Below, piece after piece: positions 1 through 10,556 of a DNA stretch of 30,432 bases. The stretch covers positions 1 through 30,432 of the forward strand of contig CAXKVF010000068.1 of assembly GCA_964057225.1 (NCBI GenBank). Direction: 5' to 3'. The stretch's first letter is position 1, and every line of letters begins with the position of its first letter. A program made the position numbers and the translations under genes. The notes beneath the pieces were generated by a model, which saw only the letters and a program-made list of their open reading frames with translations, was not told the origin of the DNA and ran no database searches. The DNA comes from Auanema rhodensis. Lineage: Eukaryota > Nematoda > Chromadorea > Rhabditida > Rhabditidae.

Positions 1-419
1 TTATATTGAGGCTTAGACTTGAGTATTTTGGGGATTAGGCTCAACTATATCTCACTAAGGCTTAGGTATATCGGGCTCAGGCTTAACTATGTTTCACTCA
101 GGCTTAAGTATATCAGGCTTAGGCTTAACTATATCTCCCTCAGGCTTGAGTTTATCGGGCTCAGGCTTAACTATATCTTACTCAGACTAAAGTATATTGG
201 GCTTAGGCTTTCAGGCTTAGGTATATGGGGCTTAGGCCTAACTATATCTTACTCAGGCTTGAGTATATTGGGCTTAGGCTTAACTATATCTTACTCAGGC
301 TTAAGTATATCGAGCTTAGGCTTGACTATCATACTCAGGCTTAGGTATATCGATCTTAGGCTTTCAGGCTTAGGTATATGGGGCTTAGGCTTTCAGGCTT
401 AAGTATATGGGCTATATGG
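1..419 (+). repeat. Degenerate telomere-like tandem repeat (TTAGGC-type on + strand)
   Basis: The block is built from hexamer-like words such as CTTAGG, CTTAAC, CTCAGG and CTTAAG alternating with TATATC or TATATCGGG, in units of roughly 42 bp. Many units contain an exact TTAGGC. Read on the + strand this is the G-rich orientation, so a chromosome body would lie to the left and the telomere would point right. Long open frames across it are translation artefacts of the repeat. It begins at or before the window edge. Confidence 0.8.
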
Positions 420-449
420 GGCATCCTTACTTTGTTACTACTACTTTCT

Positions 450-553
450 ACTTGTACTCTGATATCAACTCTGTACAACTTTTACTCTATTCATACAACA
501 AATCTGTACATTGAACTCTGTAGATTGTACTTTCTACTATCATATCGTATAAT

Positions 554-618
<65 letters not shown>

Positions 619-860
619 AAGATTATACGATATGATATATTTATATATATATTACTTACTATATATATATATATATAAGGTCTAGTCATGATATGATAGT
701 AGAAAATATAATGTACAGAGTTCAATGTACAGGGTTGATGTATGAATAGAGTAAGAGTTGTACAAAGTTCAATGTACATAGTTGTGTGTGAATAAAGTAA
801 GAGTTGTACAAAGTTCAATATACAGAGTTCAATGTACAGAGTTGATATCAGAGTACAAGT
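450..860. repeat. Large inverted repeat (palindrome) centred on (TA)n
   Basis: 538-557 and 618-637 are perfect 20-nt reverse complements flanking the (TA)n core. Outside them, 455-537 is an inverted copy of the minisatellite sequence that follows (the stretch with GATATCAACTCTGTACA matches TGTACAGAGTTGATATC downstream). The second arm is interrupted by about 50 bp of AT-rich sequence before it resumes near 690. Such a structure can extrude a cruciform or arise by fold-back at a broken end. Confidence 0.75.
558..617. repeat. (TA)n microsatellite
   Basis: About 60 bp of nearly uninterrupted TA dinucleotides with one CA break, at the centre of the surrounding palindrome. A shorter TA run lies at about 660-676. 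Confidence 0.95.
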
Positions 861-2600
861 AGAGAGTTAAGAAATAATGAAAATATTGATTATATTTTGA
901 TAATTAAAATAATAATAGTAATAATTAACATAATAATTATATATAAAATAATAATAATAAAGATAAAGTGAGTAATATATATAACAACTATATGATATGA
1001 TAGTAGAAAATATAATGTACAGAGTTCAATGTACAGAGTTCAATGTACAGGGTTGATGTATGAATAGAGTAAGAGTTGTACAAAGTTCAATGTACAGAGT
1101 TGATGTGTGAATAGAGTAAGAGTTGTACAAAGTTCAATGTACAGAGTACAATGTACAGAGTTGATGTGTGAATAGAGTAAGAGTTGTACAAAGTTCAATG
1201 TACAGAGTCAATGTACAGAGTTGATGTGTGAATAGAGTAAGAGTTGTACAGAGTTCAATGTACAGAGTTCAATGTACAGATTTGATGTGTGAATAGAGTA
1301 AGAGTTGTACAAAGTTCAATGTACAGAGTTCAATGTACAGAGTTGATATCAGAGTACAAGTAGAAAGTTAAGAAATAATGAAAATTCTGATTACATTTTG
1401 ATAATTATAATAATAATAGTGATAATTAACATAATAATTGTATATAAAATAATAATAATAAAGATAAAGTATTATTATTATTATTATATTTATTATTGAT
1501 GTATGAATAGAGTAAGAGTTGTACAAAGTTCAATGTACAGAGTTGATGTGTGAATAGAGTAAGAGTTGCACAAAGTTCAATGTACAGAGTTCAATGTACA
1601 GAGTTGATGTGTGAATAGAGTAAGAGTTGTACAGAGTTCAATGTACAGAGTTCAATGTACAGAGTTGATATCAGAGTACAAGTAGAGAGTTAAGAAATAA
1701 TGAAAATTCTTTTTACATTTTGATAATTATAATAATAATAGTAATAATTAACATAATGAATATATATAAAATAATAATAATAAAGATAAAGTGAGTAATG
1801 TATATAACAACTATATGATATGATAGTAGAAAATATAATGTACAGAGTTCAATGTACAGAGTTCAATGTTCAGGGTTGATGTATGAATAGAGTAAGAGTT
1901 GTACAAAGTTCAATGTACAGAGTTGATGTGTGAATAGAGTAAGAGTTGTACAAAGTTCAATGTACAGAGTTCAATGTACAGAGTTGATGTATGAATAGAG
2001 TAAGAGTTGTACAAAGTTCAATGTACAGGGTTGATGTATGAATAGAGTAAGATTTGTACAAAGTTCAATGTACAGAGTTGATGTGTGAATAGAGTAAGAG
2101 TTGTACAAAGTTCAATGTACAGAGTCAATGTACAGAGTTGATGTGTGAATGGAGTAAGAGTTGTACAGAGTTCAATGTACAGAGTTCAATGTACAGGGTT
2201 GATGTATGAATAGAGTAAGAGTTGTACAAAGTTCAATGTACAGAGTTCAATGTACAGAGTTGATATCAGAGTACAAGTAGAGAGTTAAGAAATAATGAAA
2301 AGTCTGATTACATTTTGATAATTATAATAATAATAGTGATAATTAACATAATAATTGTATATAAAATAATAATAATAAAGATAAAGTGAGTTATATATAT
2401 AACAATTATATGATATGATAGAAGAAACTACACTGTATAGAGTTTAATGTACAGAGTTCAATGTACACAGTTCAATGTACATAGTTAATTTATGAACAGA
2501 GTAAGGAATGTACAGAGTTCAACGTACAAAGTTGATGGAAGAATAGAATGAGGAATATACAGAGTTCAATGTACAGAGTTGATATTAAAGTAGAACTTTG
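690..2600 (+). repeat. GTACA-rich minisatellite with higher-order structure
   Basis: The basic word is AGTTCAATGTACAG (14 bp). It is combined with GTTGATGTGTGAATAGAGTAAGAG-type segments into units of about 55-75 bp. A longer module of about 150 bp, starting at GTTGATATCAGAGTACAAG and running through AT-rich sequence with ATAATAATAATAAAG, recurs near 840, 1340, 1660 and 2260. This gives a higher-order repeat of several hundred bases. Units become degenerate after about 2430. No coding content is supported. Confidence 0.9.
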
Positions 2601-2676
2601 TACTTTTATGCGATATTGGTGTATCAACTCTCTATATTCAATTCTTCATTTTTGACTCTGTACATTGATATTTGAA

Positions 2677-3002
2677 CATGCGGAGAGATGAAATCAAATA
2701 GATTGTACTCATCACTATTCAATTATTTGTCCTTATATGAATCATATTTTTCATCATGTTTATCATCGTCATCAGCATTAGTTTCATAAACATCAATATT
2801 TTTTTTTTAATTATTGCCATTGTTTTTATCGTTTTCAATTTCAATGTTATTACTACTATTACTGTTTTCATTATTGCTATAAGTTTTTTTGTTTCGATTA
2901 TTATTATATTTATTATTGAAATTGATTGAAATTTTTTTTATAACTTTTAAAATTTATATCATTTTGACTATCAGGATCTCATAAATCTACAAAAGGTTTA
3001 TA
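2677..3002 (-). repeat. Duplicated copy of the Rep-gene 3' end (copy 1)
   Basis: This is near-identical to 3496-3810, offset by 819 bp. It includes the last seven codons of the Rep-like gene on the minus strand plus its AT-rich downstream sequence, with a few indels. It carries no helicase domain, so it is a 3'-end duplicate and not a gene. Confidence 0.85.
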
Positions 3003-3495
3003 CGTACGAATGGTTTATACGCACGATTTTATCTCTTTTATCTATCTATCACATTGCATAAATTTTTTGTCTCTCTATTCTTTCCAAATTTTTGCATGTT
3101 CCAGTGTTCTATTCTAACAAAGTTCTTTTTATTTAAGTTTGATAAATACTTATTCTCAGAAATATTTTTTGATCATACAGAGTCGAGAAAATTACTCTTC
3201 AACGAAGATGAAAGAGTTTTTCCAGATTAGGAGTAGGGGAAACACCCCTAAGATTAAAATAGATATGTACTTTTTTTTGAGATGTAAAACATGAAGAAGA
3301 ATTATTAGATCAGGAGTAGGGGAAACACCCCTAAGATTATTCATCTCTTTCCTCTTTCCAAATTTTTTCATGTTCCAGTGTTCTAATCTAACAAAGTTTT
3401 TTTTTTATGTTTGATAAATACTTATTCTCAGAAATATTTTTTGATCATACAGAGTCGAGAACATTACTCTTCAACGAAGATGAAAGAGTTTTTCC
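3003..3495 (+). repeat. Intervening duplicated block with two hairpin motifs
   Basis: An approximately 105-bp segment (GATAAATACTTATTCTCAG through GAAGATGAAAGAGTTTTTCC) occurs at about 3138-3222 and again at 3412-3495. Between the copies lie two AGGGG-AAACA-CCCCT hairpins at 3235-3249 and 3318-3332. The whole arrangement is repeated again at 14757-15074. No gene is seen. Confidence 0.8.
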
Positions 3496-3787
3496 CATGC
3501 GGAGAGATGAAATCAAATAGATTGTATTCATCACTATTCAATTATTTGTCCTTATATGAATCATATTTTTCATCATGTTTATCATCGTCATCAGCATTAG
3601 TTTCATAAACATCAATATTTTTGTTTTAATTATTGCCATTGTTTTTATCGTTTTCAATTTCAATGTTATTACTACTATTACTGTTTTCATTATTGCTATA
3701 AGTTTTTTCGTTTCGATTATTATTATATTTATTATTGAAATTTTTTTTATAACTTTTAAAATTTATATCATTTTGACTATCAGGATC
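3496..3787 (-). repeat. Rep-gene 3' flank (copy 2 of duplicated segment)
   Basis: This is the downstream flank of the Rep-like gene and the second copy of the 2677-3002 segment. On the minus strand an AATAAA lies at about 3729-3734. The frame that follows the TGA stop stays open for about 50 codons as an Asn/Lys-rich low-complexity stretch before a TAA, then continues with an acidic Asp-rich stretch. This may be a decayed coding tail or simply AT-biased sequence. Confidence 0.6.
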
Positions 3788-6162
3788 TCATAAATCTACA
3801 AAAGGTTTATCTTCTTCGTAATCACTTTGAAATGTCCGAATTGTTTTGAACCCATGCCCTTCTTTCCATATTGGTTGTTGTTGCAACGCTGTACTTTTTC
3901 CAATCCAATGAATACGTCCCATGAATGCCTTGAGCTGAAAAATATAAAGTTAGTTAAAATTATAGAAGTCTATAATTTCGACACTAGAAAATAAATGTAA
4001 TGCTGAAATAATAAAAATTATTCACCGTTTCTGGATCTCCCGGAAACCATTCTCTTGGATGAAAATTCGAAAGTAAAAAAATTTTAGTTGCATATATGGT
4101 GCAACTGGAAAACTTCACATTTAAGCTGAAAAAATCAATTGGAGTGAGCATTACACATAACACCTACCGACAAACTCCATCATTGCAAAGAAGTAAAAGT
4201 TGTCGTGATGACATATAACCACGTTGTCCAAAATGAACTACTTCTTCTAGTATAATAGAATCTTCATCATTATATTCTGAAACAACGATTATAAACTTAT
4301 TACTTTCAGAACATACAAAAAAACTCACTCTCAAAATATGCAGAATTATCCGCGGCAACTGTATAACAATCATCTCCTAAAAATCAAATCAAATAATAAA
4401 TGTTATTGATCAAAAACTGTCTATACCTAAGAATGAATTGGCAAAATATGATTTTCCTGTACGAGTATCACCGTATAAAACGTAAACACGCACATTTTTG
4501 CGTCTGGCTTTTTTTGGAATCACCCGTTGAAAAGCACTCCTCAGTTCAGCTATATGACGCAAAGCAACATCATATTTGATTAGATCCTGACAGTCTTCGA
4601 CTGTCCAACCATTGTTCTGTATGTTGAAAAGCATTGCATTGACATAACAACGGCTCAAATCTGCAACATGTCTGCCTAAAAGTAAACAAATACGTGAAAT
4701 AAAAAAAAAATCATTAACCTATTATAAGATGTGATTTTTTATCTAGTTTTGAACGTAGTTTATGCAATTCCACGTTAGTGGTTATGCGGTTTAATACGCA
4801 ACTATATGCACCACAATTGCTTCTTGTTTCCAAAACTTCGTAAAAGAAGTCAAAAACATCTTTTTCAATCACAATATTATTGAAAAAAAGAATGAGCTGA
4901 ACAAATAAGGGAAAAAAATATTAAAAAAGAGGTAAGAAGTGCAAACCAGTATTGTTTCGCTCGAACCATCTTCATTGCAGTACTCAATGCATCGTAACTT
5001 TGTTGACAAATTGAATTCGGCTTCTTTACAGAAATTTACGAATTTACTAATCAAATAGGCCGGACCAATTGATAATTGAACCGAACAACACACGAAATTA
5101 GGTTCTACATGTCTTACTTTTTTAATCTGAAAAATTGAACAATGTTATGTTTATTCAAATTTGAAAACCTTGTTCATTTGTTCTGCAAGAGTTTGTCTGT
5201 TTTCGTAGTTCATATTCTCCTCATCTTCATTGATGAGCTGTTGTGTTATCTCATTTTGAAAAAACACATTGAAAAGATAGGGGAAACACCCCTACTGTTT
5301 GTTAGGGGATATACCCCTATAAAGCAATAGTTAGCTGTCCCTACGCAAAATTGGGGAATTGCCGCTATTGAAAAAACAATAGAAGCCCCCAAAGAAAACA
5401 AAACATAATAACAATGAAACTACAAATTATGAAAATTTTTAGAATTATTAGTATAAAAAAAATCTTATTATCTTACCCATGTTATCGCTAGAAGTTTTCT
5501 TTTCCTATTCGAATTTATTGAATCAGAGAACTCACTTGAGTTCTAAAAAAAATTGTTTTTTTTCTTCAAAGTTTAAAACAAACCTCGTCATTTGTTTCGT
5601 GAATTTGTGAACTGGCTAAATAATTGGATGAAACTGAAATACGTCCACGCTCCATAAACGGAAACAGAACCAAACTTTTCTGTGAACATTCAAACAATAC
5701 TGAGATACAAATCAATAGAAAACGTACTTCTAGTTCTAAATTTTCCATATTGATGGGTTGTGTTGTATTGATTTCTTGCGCATCCTCTTCTCTTATTTCC
5801 AAACTAGCCGAAGATTTCTGAGATCCCGTTTCAAAATCAGTATCCGTGAATGGAAACGAGATCAAACAATTCTGAAAACATGCATATCCACAAAATAATA
5901 ATGTGGAACCAACCTCTTCTTCTTCTTCATCGTTATTGTTTCTGATACTTTGAGTAGACAGTGGTTGTGAATCTATTTCTTCAATCTAAATTGATTTAGT
6001 ACATTAACATTAATCCAGCAAGCACTAAAAATAAATCATTGAACTAACTGTTTGATCATTGATGAAATTCAATGAGAAATTATCAGCGTGTTCAATAAAA
6101 CCATGTTCGATTCCTTGTGGAACTCCATTAATTTTCCTGCCATTGTATTCAGATATTTTCAT
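3788..6162 (-). CDS. CRESS-Rep-like protein with C-terminal SF3 helicase, 13 exons
   Basis: Exons (minus order): 6162-6049, 5985-5914, 5871-5728, 5679-5584, 5542-5477, 5237-5169, 5126-4947, 4896-4719, 4675-4427, 4376-4329, 4276-4168, 4125-4026, 3934-3788. All junctions are GT-AG and in phase, giving about 523 aa (539 if the in-frame intron 5727-5680 is retained). The helicase half shows Walker A GDTRTGKS (about 375-382), a Walker B-like IILEE (413-417), motif C FLLSN (458-462) and a trailing MGRIHW with a candidate arginine finger. This order is characteristic of the superfamily 3 ATPase of circular Rep-encoding ssDNA viruses. The first 160 residues are acidic and low complexity, ending in a basic NRKRK. 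No HUH nickase motif is visible, and the Walker B Asp is Glu here (Asp in the two broken paralogues). A TTTTTTCAG acceptor about 25 bp upstream of the ATG suggests trans-splicing. It is probably an endogenised or domesticated helicase. Function unproven. Confidence 0.85.
5279..5318. repeat. Two AGGGG-N5-CCCCT hairpins inside a Rep-gene intron
   Basis: 5279-5293 has loop AAACA and 5304-5318 has loop ATATA; both stems are perfect 5-bp AGGGG/CCCCT. They lie in the longest intron of the Rep-like gene (5238-5476, about 239 bp against about 40-90 bp for the others), which suggests a hairpin-bearing repeat inserted into the intron. Confidence 0.8.
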
Positions 6163-6716
6163 GTTTTACAAACGATGAATTGATTTGAAACTGAAAAAAT
6201 GCCATGAATGCTAGAAGAATAGAGGAAACAACTATGAAAGTTTCAAAAACGGAACAAACAAAGTTTTGAATCACGACACAGAACAATGAATCGATTTAAT
6301 TTTTTTAAACAATAGAAGAATCACCATATGACCCGAAGAAACAATGAATAATCTAAGTGTTCACATATTCATGCAAAATAAAAAAACGGCAATCTTGGAA
6401 GGCACATCAAAAAAAAACTTTAATTTATGAGGTAGTCATATTTCATGTCTGTCATATAAACATATATGAACATATATGAACATGTATATGTATTTAAAAA
6501 GGGGCGGCAGTGTTTTTCGGCATGTTGAAAGTAGCCTCAAATTTACGAGGTACTAGTTGTTACATATTATGTATATTACATTATAGCCATTTCATGAACA
6601 TGTGTAACAAGAATCATTATAACATGTTTCAATTTTGAGAAAAAAAAACCAAAATATCTCATTAGTTATATTAGTTGTTCTATTTATTTGTTTTTATCTT
6701 TGAAAAATTTACAGAA
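6163..6716. promoter_or_regulatory. Divergent intergenic region between the Rep-like gene (-) and the 298-aa gene (+)
   Basis: 554 bp of AT-rich DNA between two genes transcribed away from each other, so promoters for both should lie here. Visible features are short direct repeats of ACATATATGA near 6460-6485, a GGGGCGG patch near 6502, and a TTTACAG acceptor at 6709-6714 immediately before the + strand ATG. No core promoter motif is convincing. Confidence 0.4.
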
Positions 6717-7953
6717 ATGACTCGAGTTATACGTCAAGATTGTTTTCTCAATTCATGCACAACATCATCTTCCATTGCTGCAAAAGAACTGTTTAATGTT
6801 ATAAGTCATAATGATCTTTTGCACACATACATCGATGTAAGACCATACGTTATCATAATATTACATTTTCTTTCACTTCAGATTTTTATGATGAAAAATG
6901 TTGCTGGTTTTGCCAAAAATAAACATGTGAGCGAGATGCAACTACACTTTTTCAAATATTTTTTACAATCACACAATCCAACCGTGTCGCTTGCTGCAAT
7001 CAAAATTGTGGTATTATTTTGTTTATAATTTGAACCTAAATAGAAAAATAACATTTTATAATAACTTTTTTTTAAGATCATCAATGTCATTATACGTGAC
7101 TCAAAATTCAGCATTATGATAGAGAAAGATGTTCGAAAAGAACCATTTTTTGTCCAGTTTCTTTATCTCGCTCAATCATCATTTATGGAAATGAGATTAA
7201 ACAAGACATCGGTTTAGTTTTCATTATATTTAATAACATTGTGAAAAACAAAATACACTAAATTCATGAATAATTTCAAAAAAAAGCATTACAAACTTTT
7301 AGAATAAATTTTTAACGGCTCTTCATCGATATGTGATGAAATGGAAGAATAAATCTATTGCTGAAGTGGAAAATAAAGTCAGTATTTTTCATTGAAAAAA
7401 TGAACTTTAGAAACTTTTAGGACGACACATTTAGAACAAACGTTGAAACACCAATTTATTACGATAATAGAACTCAGGTTTTTTGAGATACTTCTTCTTA
7501 TCGAATTGTTAAATTTCAGAACATCAACAGAGAAGAAAATACATGTTGTGCTTGCAATGGCACACTTCCTGATTTACTTGCTGAAACAATCATATCAATG
7601 CGCATGGACTTATGTGAGAATAACGAGAAAGACTACGAATGGAAAATACTGAACAAGGAGCAATGTTCCAAACAAATTCTCACGTAAGTTTATGAATTAT
7701 CTTTAATTTACATAAACAACTTATATTTCTTTTCAGTGAAGGCATACAAATGATAGCCTTTATTGCTACACGGCGTAAACCACCCACATGGATTCGTATA
7801 AAATTTATCAGATTTAATCGTCTTGGTAACTTAGAATTTTTCATCCGTCGAAAAAACTCATATTCACCAACTAAAAATTTATCTGTTCTAAAACATTGTA
7901 AAAGTTGTTTTCACAAAATATGTCTTGTTTTACAAAAAAAAAAATATAAATAG
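6717..7953 (+). CDS. Unrecognised 298-aa protein, 7 exons
   Basis: Exons 6717-6836, 6882-7010, 7077-7211, 7303-7377, 7421-7477, 7520-7683, 7737-7953. All borders are GT-AG and phases agree throughout. The ATG follows a TTTACAG acceptor by two bases, as expected for a trans-spliced nematode mRNA. The N-terminal 150 residues look helical, with alternating hydrophobic positions reminiscent of armadillo/HEAT-type repeats, but I cannot assign a family. Cysteines occur as a CCAC cluster (about 181-184) and a C-terminal C-x2-C-x-H-x2-C cluster (about 281-289) that could bind zinc. The C-terminus is very basic. The TAG stop abuts an AATAAA polyadenylation signal. The divergent neighbour is the Rep-like gene. 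Role unknown. Confidence 0.75.
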
Positions 7954-8096
7954 AATAAATTATACCCATCCACACGTTGATTTGATAGGGGTTTTTCCCG
8001 GATTGTAGAATTGAAGAATAAACAACCGCTCACCATTAAAATTGATTGCGGATCTTAAATGTTATATCGAATAAAAATTTTTAAGGCTGAAATATG
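7954..8096 (+). other. 3' flank of the 298-aa gene
   Basis: AT-rich sequence that starts with an AATAAA overlapping the stop region (7954-7959) and contains an imperfect relative of the hairpin (AGGGG, T5, then CCCGG at 7987-8001). No gene is seen. Confidence 0.6.
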
Positions 8097-8330
8097 TTAA
8101 CGAAATAGGGTTTTCTAATGTTTACTAGGGGTTTTCCCCGTACTCAGACAATGCTTGATCGAACTACGTGAAAAAATGCTTGCAATATAACATTTGAGCG
8201 CAATTGCAAAAGTGGACGGAGCCTGCGCCCTATTCCATGTAATGTTGCGAAAGTGGGCAGAGCCTGTGCTTCATTCCATATAGTGCTATAAAATTGGACA
8301 GAGCCCCCCGCACCTCTCTACCATAATACA
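8097..8330 (+). repeat. Diverged copy of dispersed repeat (150-bp unit plus GC-rich tail)
   Basis: It contains the elements found at 11390-11760 and 13950-14756: TGTTTACTAGGGG with a pyrimidine run, GACAATG..GATCGAA, AAAAAATGCTT, TTGAGCGCAATTGCAAAAGT, then two or three GGGCGGAGCC-type GC-rich blocks ending in CCCGCACCTCT. It is the most diverged of the three locations. Confidence 0.8.
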
Positions 8331-8364
8331 AAATAGAAAATTCAAAAGAACACTAGTGAAAAAT

Positions 8365-8434
8365 AGGGGTTGTACCCCTAGATAAAAAAAATAAGGGTTG
8401 TACCCCTAGGTAAAAAAATAGGGGTTGTACCCCT
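8365..8434. repeat. Cluster of three AGGGG-TTGTA-CCCCT hairpins
   Basis: 8365-8379 and 8420-8434 are perfect; 8393-8407 has one mismatch (AAGGG). All have the loop TTGTA, are followed by AGRTAAAAAAA, and form a short tandem array of about 27 bp per unit. Confidence 0.85.
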
Positions 8435-9024
8435 AGGTAAAAAATCTGGTAATAATAAGAAGCTCAAAGTACAGAGTTGATTGCACAGTAGTACACAAAA
8501 AGTAGAGTGTTTTATTATGAAAAGTCAGAAATCTTTAAACAGCATTTTGTCAGAACATTTAAAAAAATCATTTTGCAAGTTGTAAAACGCAATAACTTCT
8601 TTGAAGTTTTATCCGATTTTGACACTTTATTCCCATCATAAAAGTTTCCAGAAGTTCTCCGACTCGTAAAACTTGTAAACTATTTTCATCAGTTTTTATA
8701 TTGTTTTGCTATTAGGACAAATCTCAAACGATTTCATTCAAACAACAAAAGGACTTGCCGTCAGCAAATTAATAATGAACTTTTACCGATTGGTTTAACC
8801 CATTGACAGGTTCAAAACTTTTTTGGTATTGACTTTTTATTCCCATAATAAACTTGCAGGGAAGACGTTTCACCTTATATGAAACTTTTGTTATTCATTT
8901 CTTTCAATTTGTTGTTTTGTTTACAGGTATTCACGATAATTAATGTTGTTTCATGTCTGACATTTCGATTATATTTTGGTTGTCTTCTTCATTTATTTTA
9001 TTGTTTTGTTTCCAGGTGTTCATA
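8435..9024. other. Intergenic region without a supported gene
   Basis: 8460-8515 resembles the left minisatellite (AAAGTACAGAGTTGATT). Two related segments occur at about 8618-8660 and 8830-8875 (TTATTCCCAT-ATAAA), a diverged direct duplication. The sequence ends in a TTTCCAG acceptor (9010-9016) just before the next gene's ATG. No exon chain with coding character was found. Confidence 0.5.
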
Positions 9025-10216
9025 ATGATTAGTTCTAATATGATTCGTTCAAATGTAACTCCTAACAAAACAGGTACCACTATAGTTATTGTTCTTGTTT
9101 TCTGATGTTTTTAGTTTTAGAATTAGATTCTTTTGAAAATGAAATTGTCCCTACTCCAGTTGCTCCTAGTAAAGATATCTCTCTACCGATACAACATGTA
9201 GATGATGAAGGTTTTTATGGAATATAAACTTTATTTTGATGTTAATATGTAATTTCAGGTTCAGACTCTTTTGAGAAAGAGAACGTTGTTATCTCAGCTG
9301 AGCGTACAAGAAGTTTTCAGTCACCTGTCAATTTTGAAAACGAAGGTTTTTGCAGAAATATTAATTCAATGTTTATGTGACATTTAGAACTTGAAATTAT
9401 TCAAGAAATGGAATTCAATGGACAGCGATGCTCCACCCCTCTTCATGAAAAGTTGTTGCCAAGTATTCATCAAGCTATAGTAAAAGGTAAGAAACATTTT
9501 ATCATAAACATTTCTGTATTAATACATTCAGAAGAAACAAATAATGAGGATTTATTTACTGATTCACTGGAAGAAATTTCTCATTCCGAAGGTAACCTTG
9601 TTCTAAAAATGTTCATGAATATATATTTCCAGTTTTTTTCGAAATTGATGAACAAGAAAATCTATCGAATGATATTAATTTGACAAATATGAAAAAAAGA
9701 AGAAGAAGCTCAGGAGACGTTATTTGCGAATGTAGTTGTGAAATCAAACGCTTGACAAATAAAGCTATTCAAAAAATAGCTAGTAAGTTATAGTTGAAAA
9801 TTTGAAAATTCACATTTTTATATTTGATTAATTATAGGAAACTTACAACCTATTATTGATAGGCAATGCATACCAGAACTTTGCCTGATAGGAACCAAAA
9901 TCTTGGTTTATCACCGGAACACACGTTCCTGGCGTCTAGGAGTCATACAAGACATATCTGACATTTATAGCACAATAACATATTCTCTTATCACAGTAAA
10001 ATTATAAATTTTCTAATTTTTGATTTCATAATCATTCAAATTTAGACTAGTGATGTGGAAGATACGCTTTTAGCCAAAAAATACAAATTTTTATTAACCA
10101 AGAAGCGATTGGTGGGCAAACAGAAAGACTGGCCTAAACACACATACAGACTGATTTGTGATGATATTTCTAAACCTCATTTGTATTTAATTCAAACACT
10201 GTATGACTTAGATTAA
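9025..10216 (+). CDS. 289-aa protein with possible Tudor/SH3-like C-terminal domain, 8 exons
   Basis: Exons 9025-9073, 9115-9210 (or from 9121), 9259-9345, 9388-9486, 9532-9591, 9633-9782, 9838-9995, 10046-10216. Six of seven introns are in phase 1 and every junction preserves frame. The first 140 residues are acidic and low complexity (repeated DSFEnE-like segments). A basic KKRRRSS at about 151-157 is a likely nuclear localisation signal, followed by a CECSC cluster. The last 95 residues are compact and hydrophobic with IGTKILVYHRNTRSWRLGVI, a pattern like the first two strands of a Tudor/SH3-type barrel (charged-aromatic, W, G-x-V). This assignment is a guess from pattern only. An AATAAA lies at about 10390. 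It has the same orientation as the H3-like gene downstream. Confidence 0.75.
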
Positions 10217-10556
10217 TTTTTCTTTCAATTTTTTGTTTATCCTTTTTGTATTAAGCTGTATCTTATACCACATCGGTTTTTTTCTCAATTTCTTGTTTTT
10301 TTTTCTTAATTTCTTGTTCATACTTTCACTATTAAACTGTATCATATAACTCAAAACTTATCTTCCAATTTCTTGTTCATACTTTTTTTAATAAACTATA
10401 TCACAAATTTCTCATAGGGGTTTCTCCCCTATTTACATTGTTGCTGAAAACTTTCAACGTGCATTGCACACCTTTTGTATAAAGTTAACGTTTTTTTATT
10501 TTTTTCGCTTATTTGATTTTAATATGATGACTCGAACTAACCTTAACGGGGCTGGT
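10217..10556 (+). other. 3' flank with one hairpin; no gene
   Basis: T-rich sequence with three loosely repeated TTTCTTGTTCATACTTT segments, an AATAAA near 10390, and a perfect AGGGG-TTTCT-CCCCT hairpin at 10416-10430. Confidence 0.7.

Noticed and set aside
232-241. TTAGGCCTAA palindrome as a head-to-head telomere fusion point or DNA-elimination signal
   Set aside because: Neighbouring units read CTTAGGCTTAACTATATC; one T-to-C change explains the palindrome. It does not recur.
19-402. 127-codon open frame in the left telomere-like block
   Set aside because: Every residue pattern follows the TTAGGC-like repeat; there is no start context or splice signals, and no family resemblance.
8560-8900. 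Possible exon chain upstream of the 289-aa gene
   Set aside because: Frames are short, phases do not link, and the sequence consists of a diverged direct duplication.
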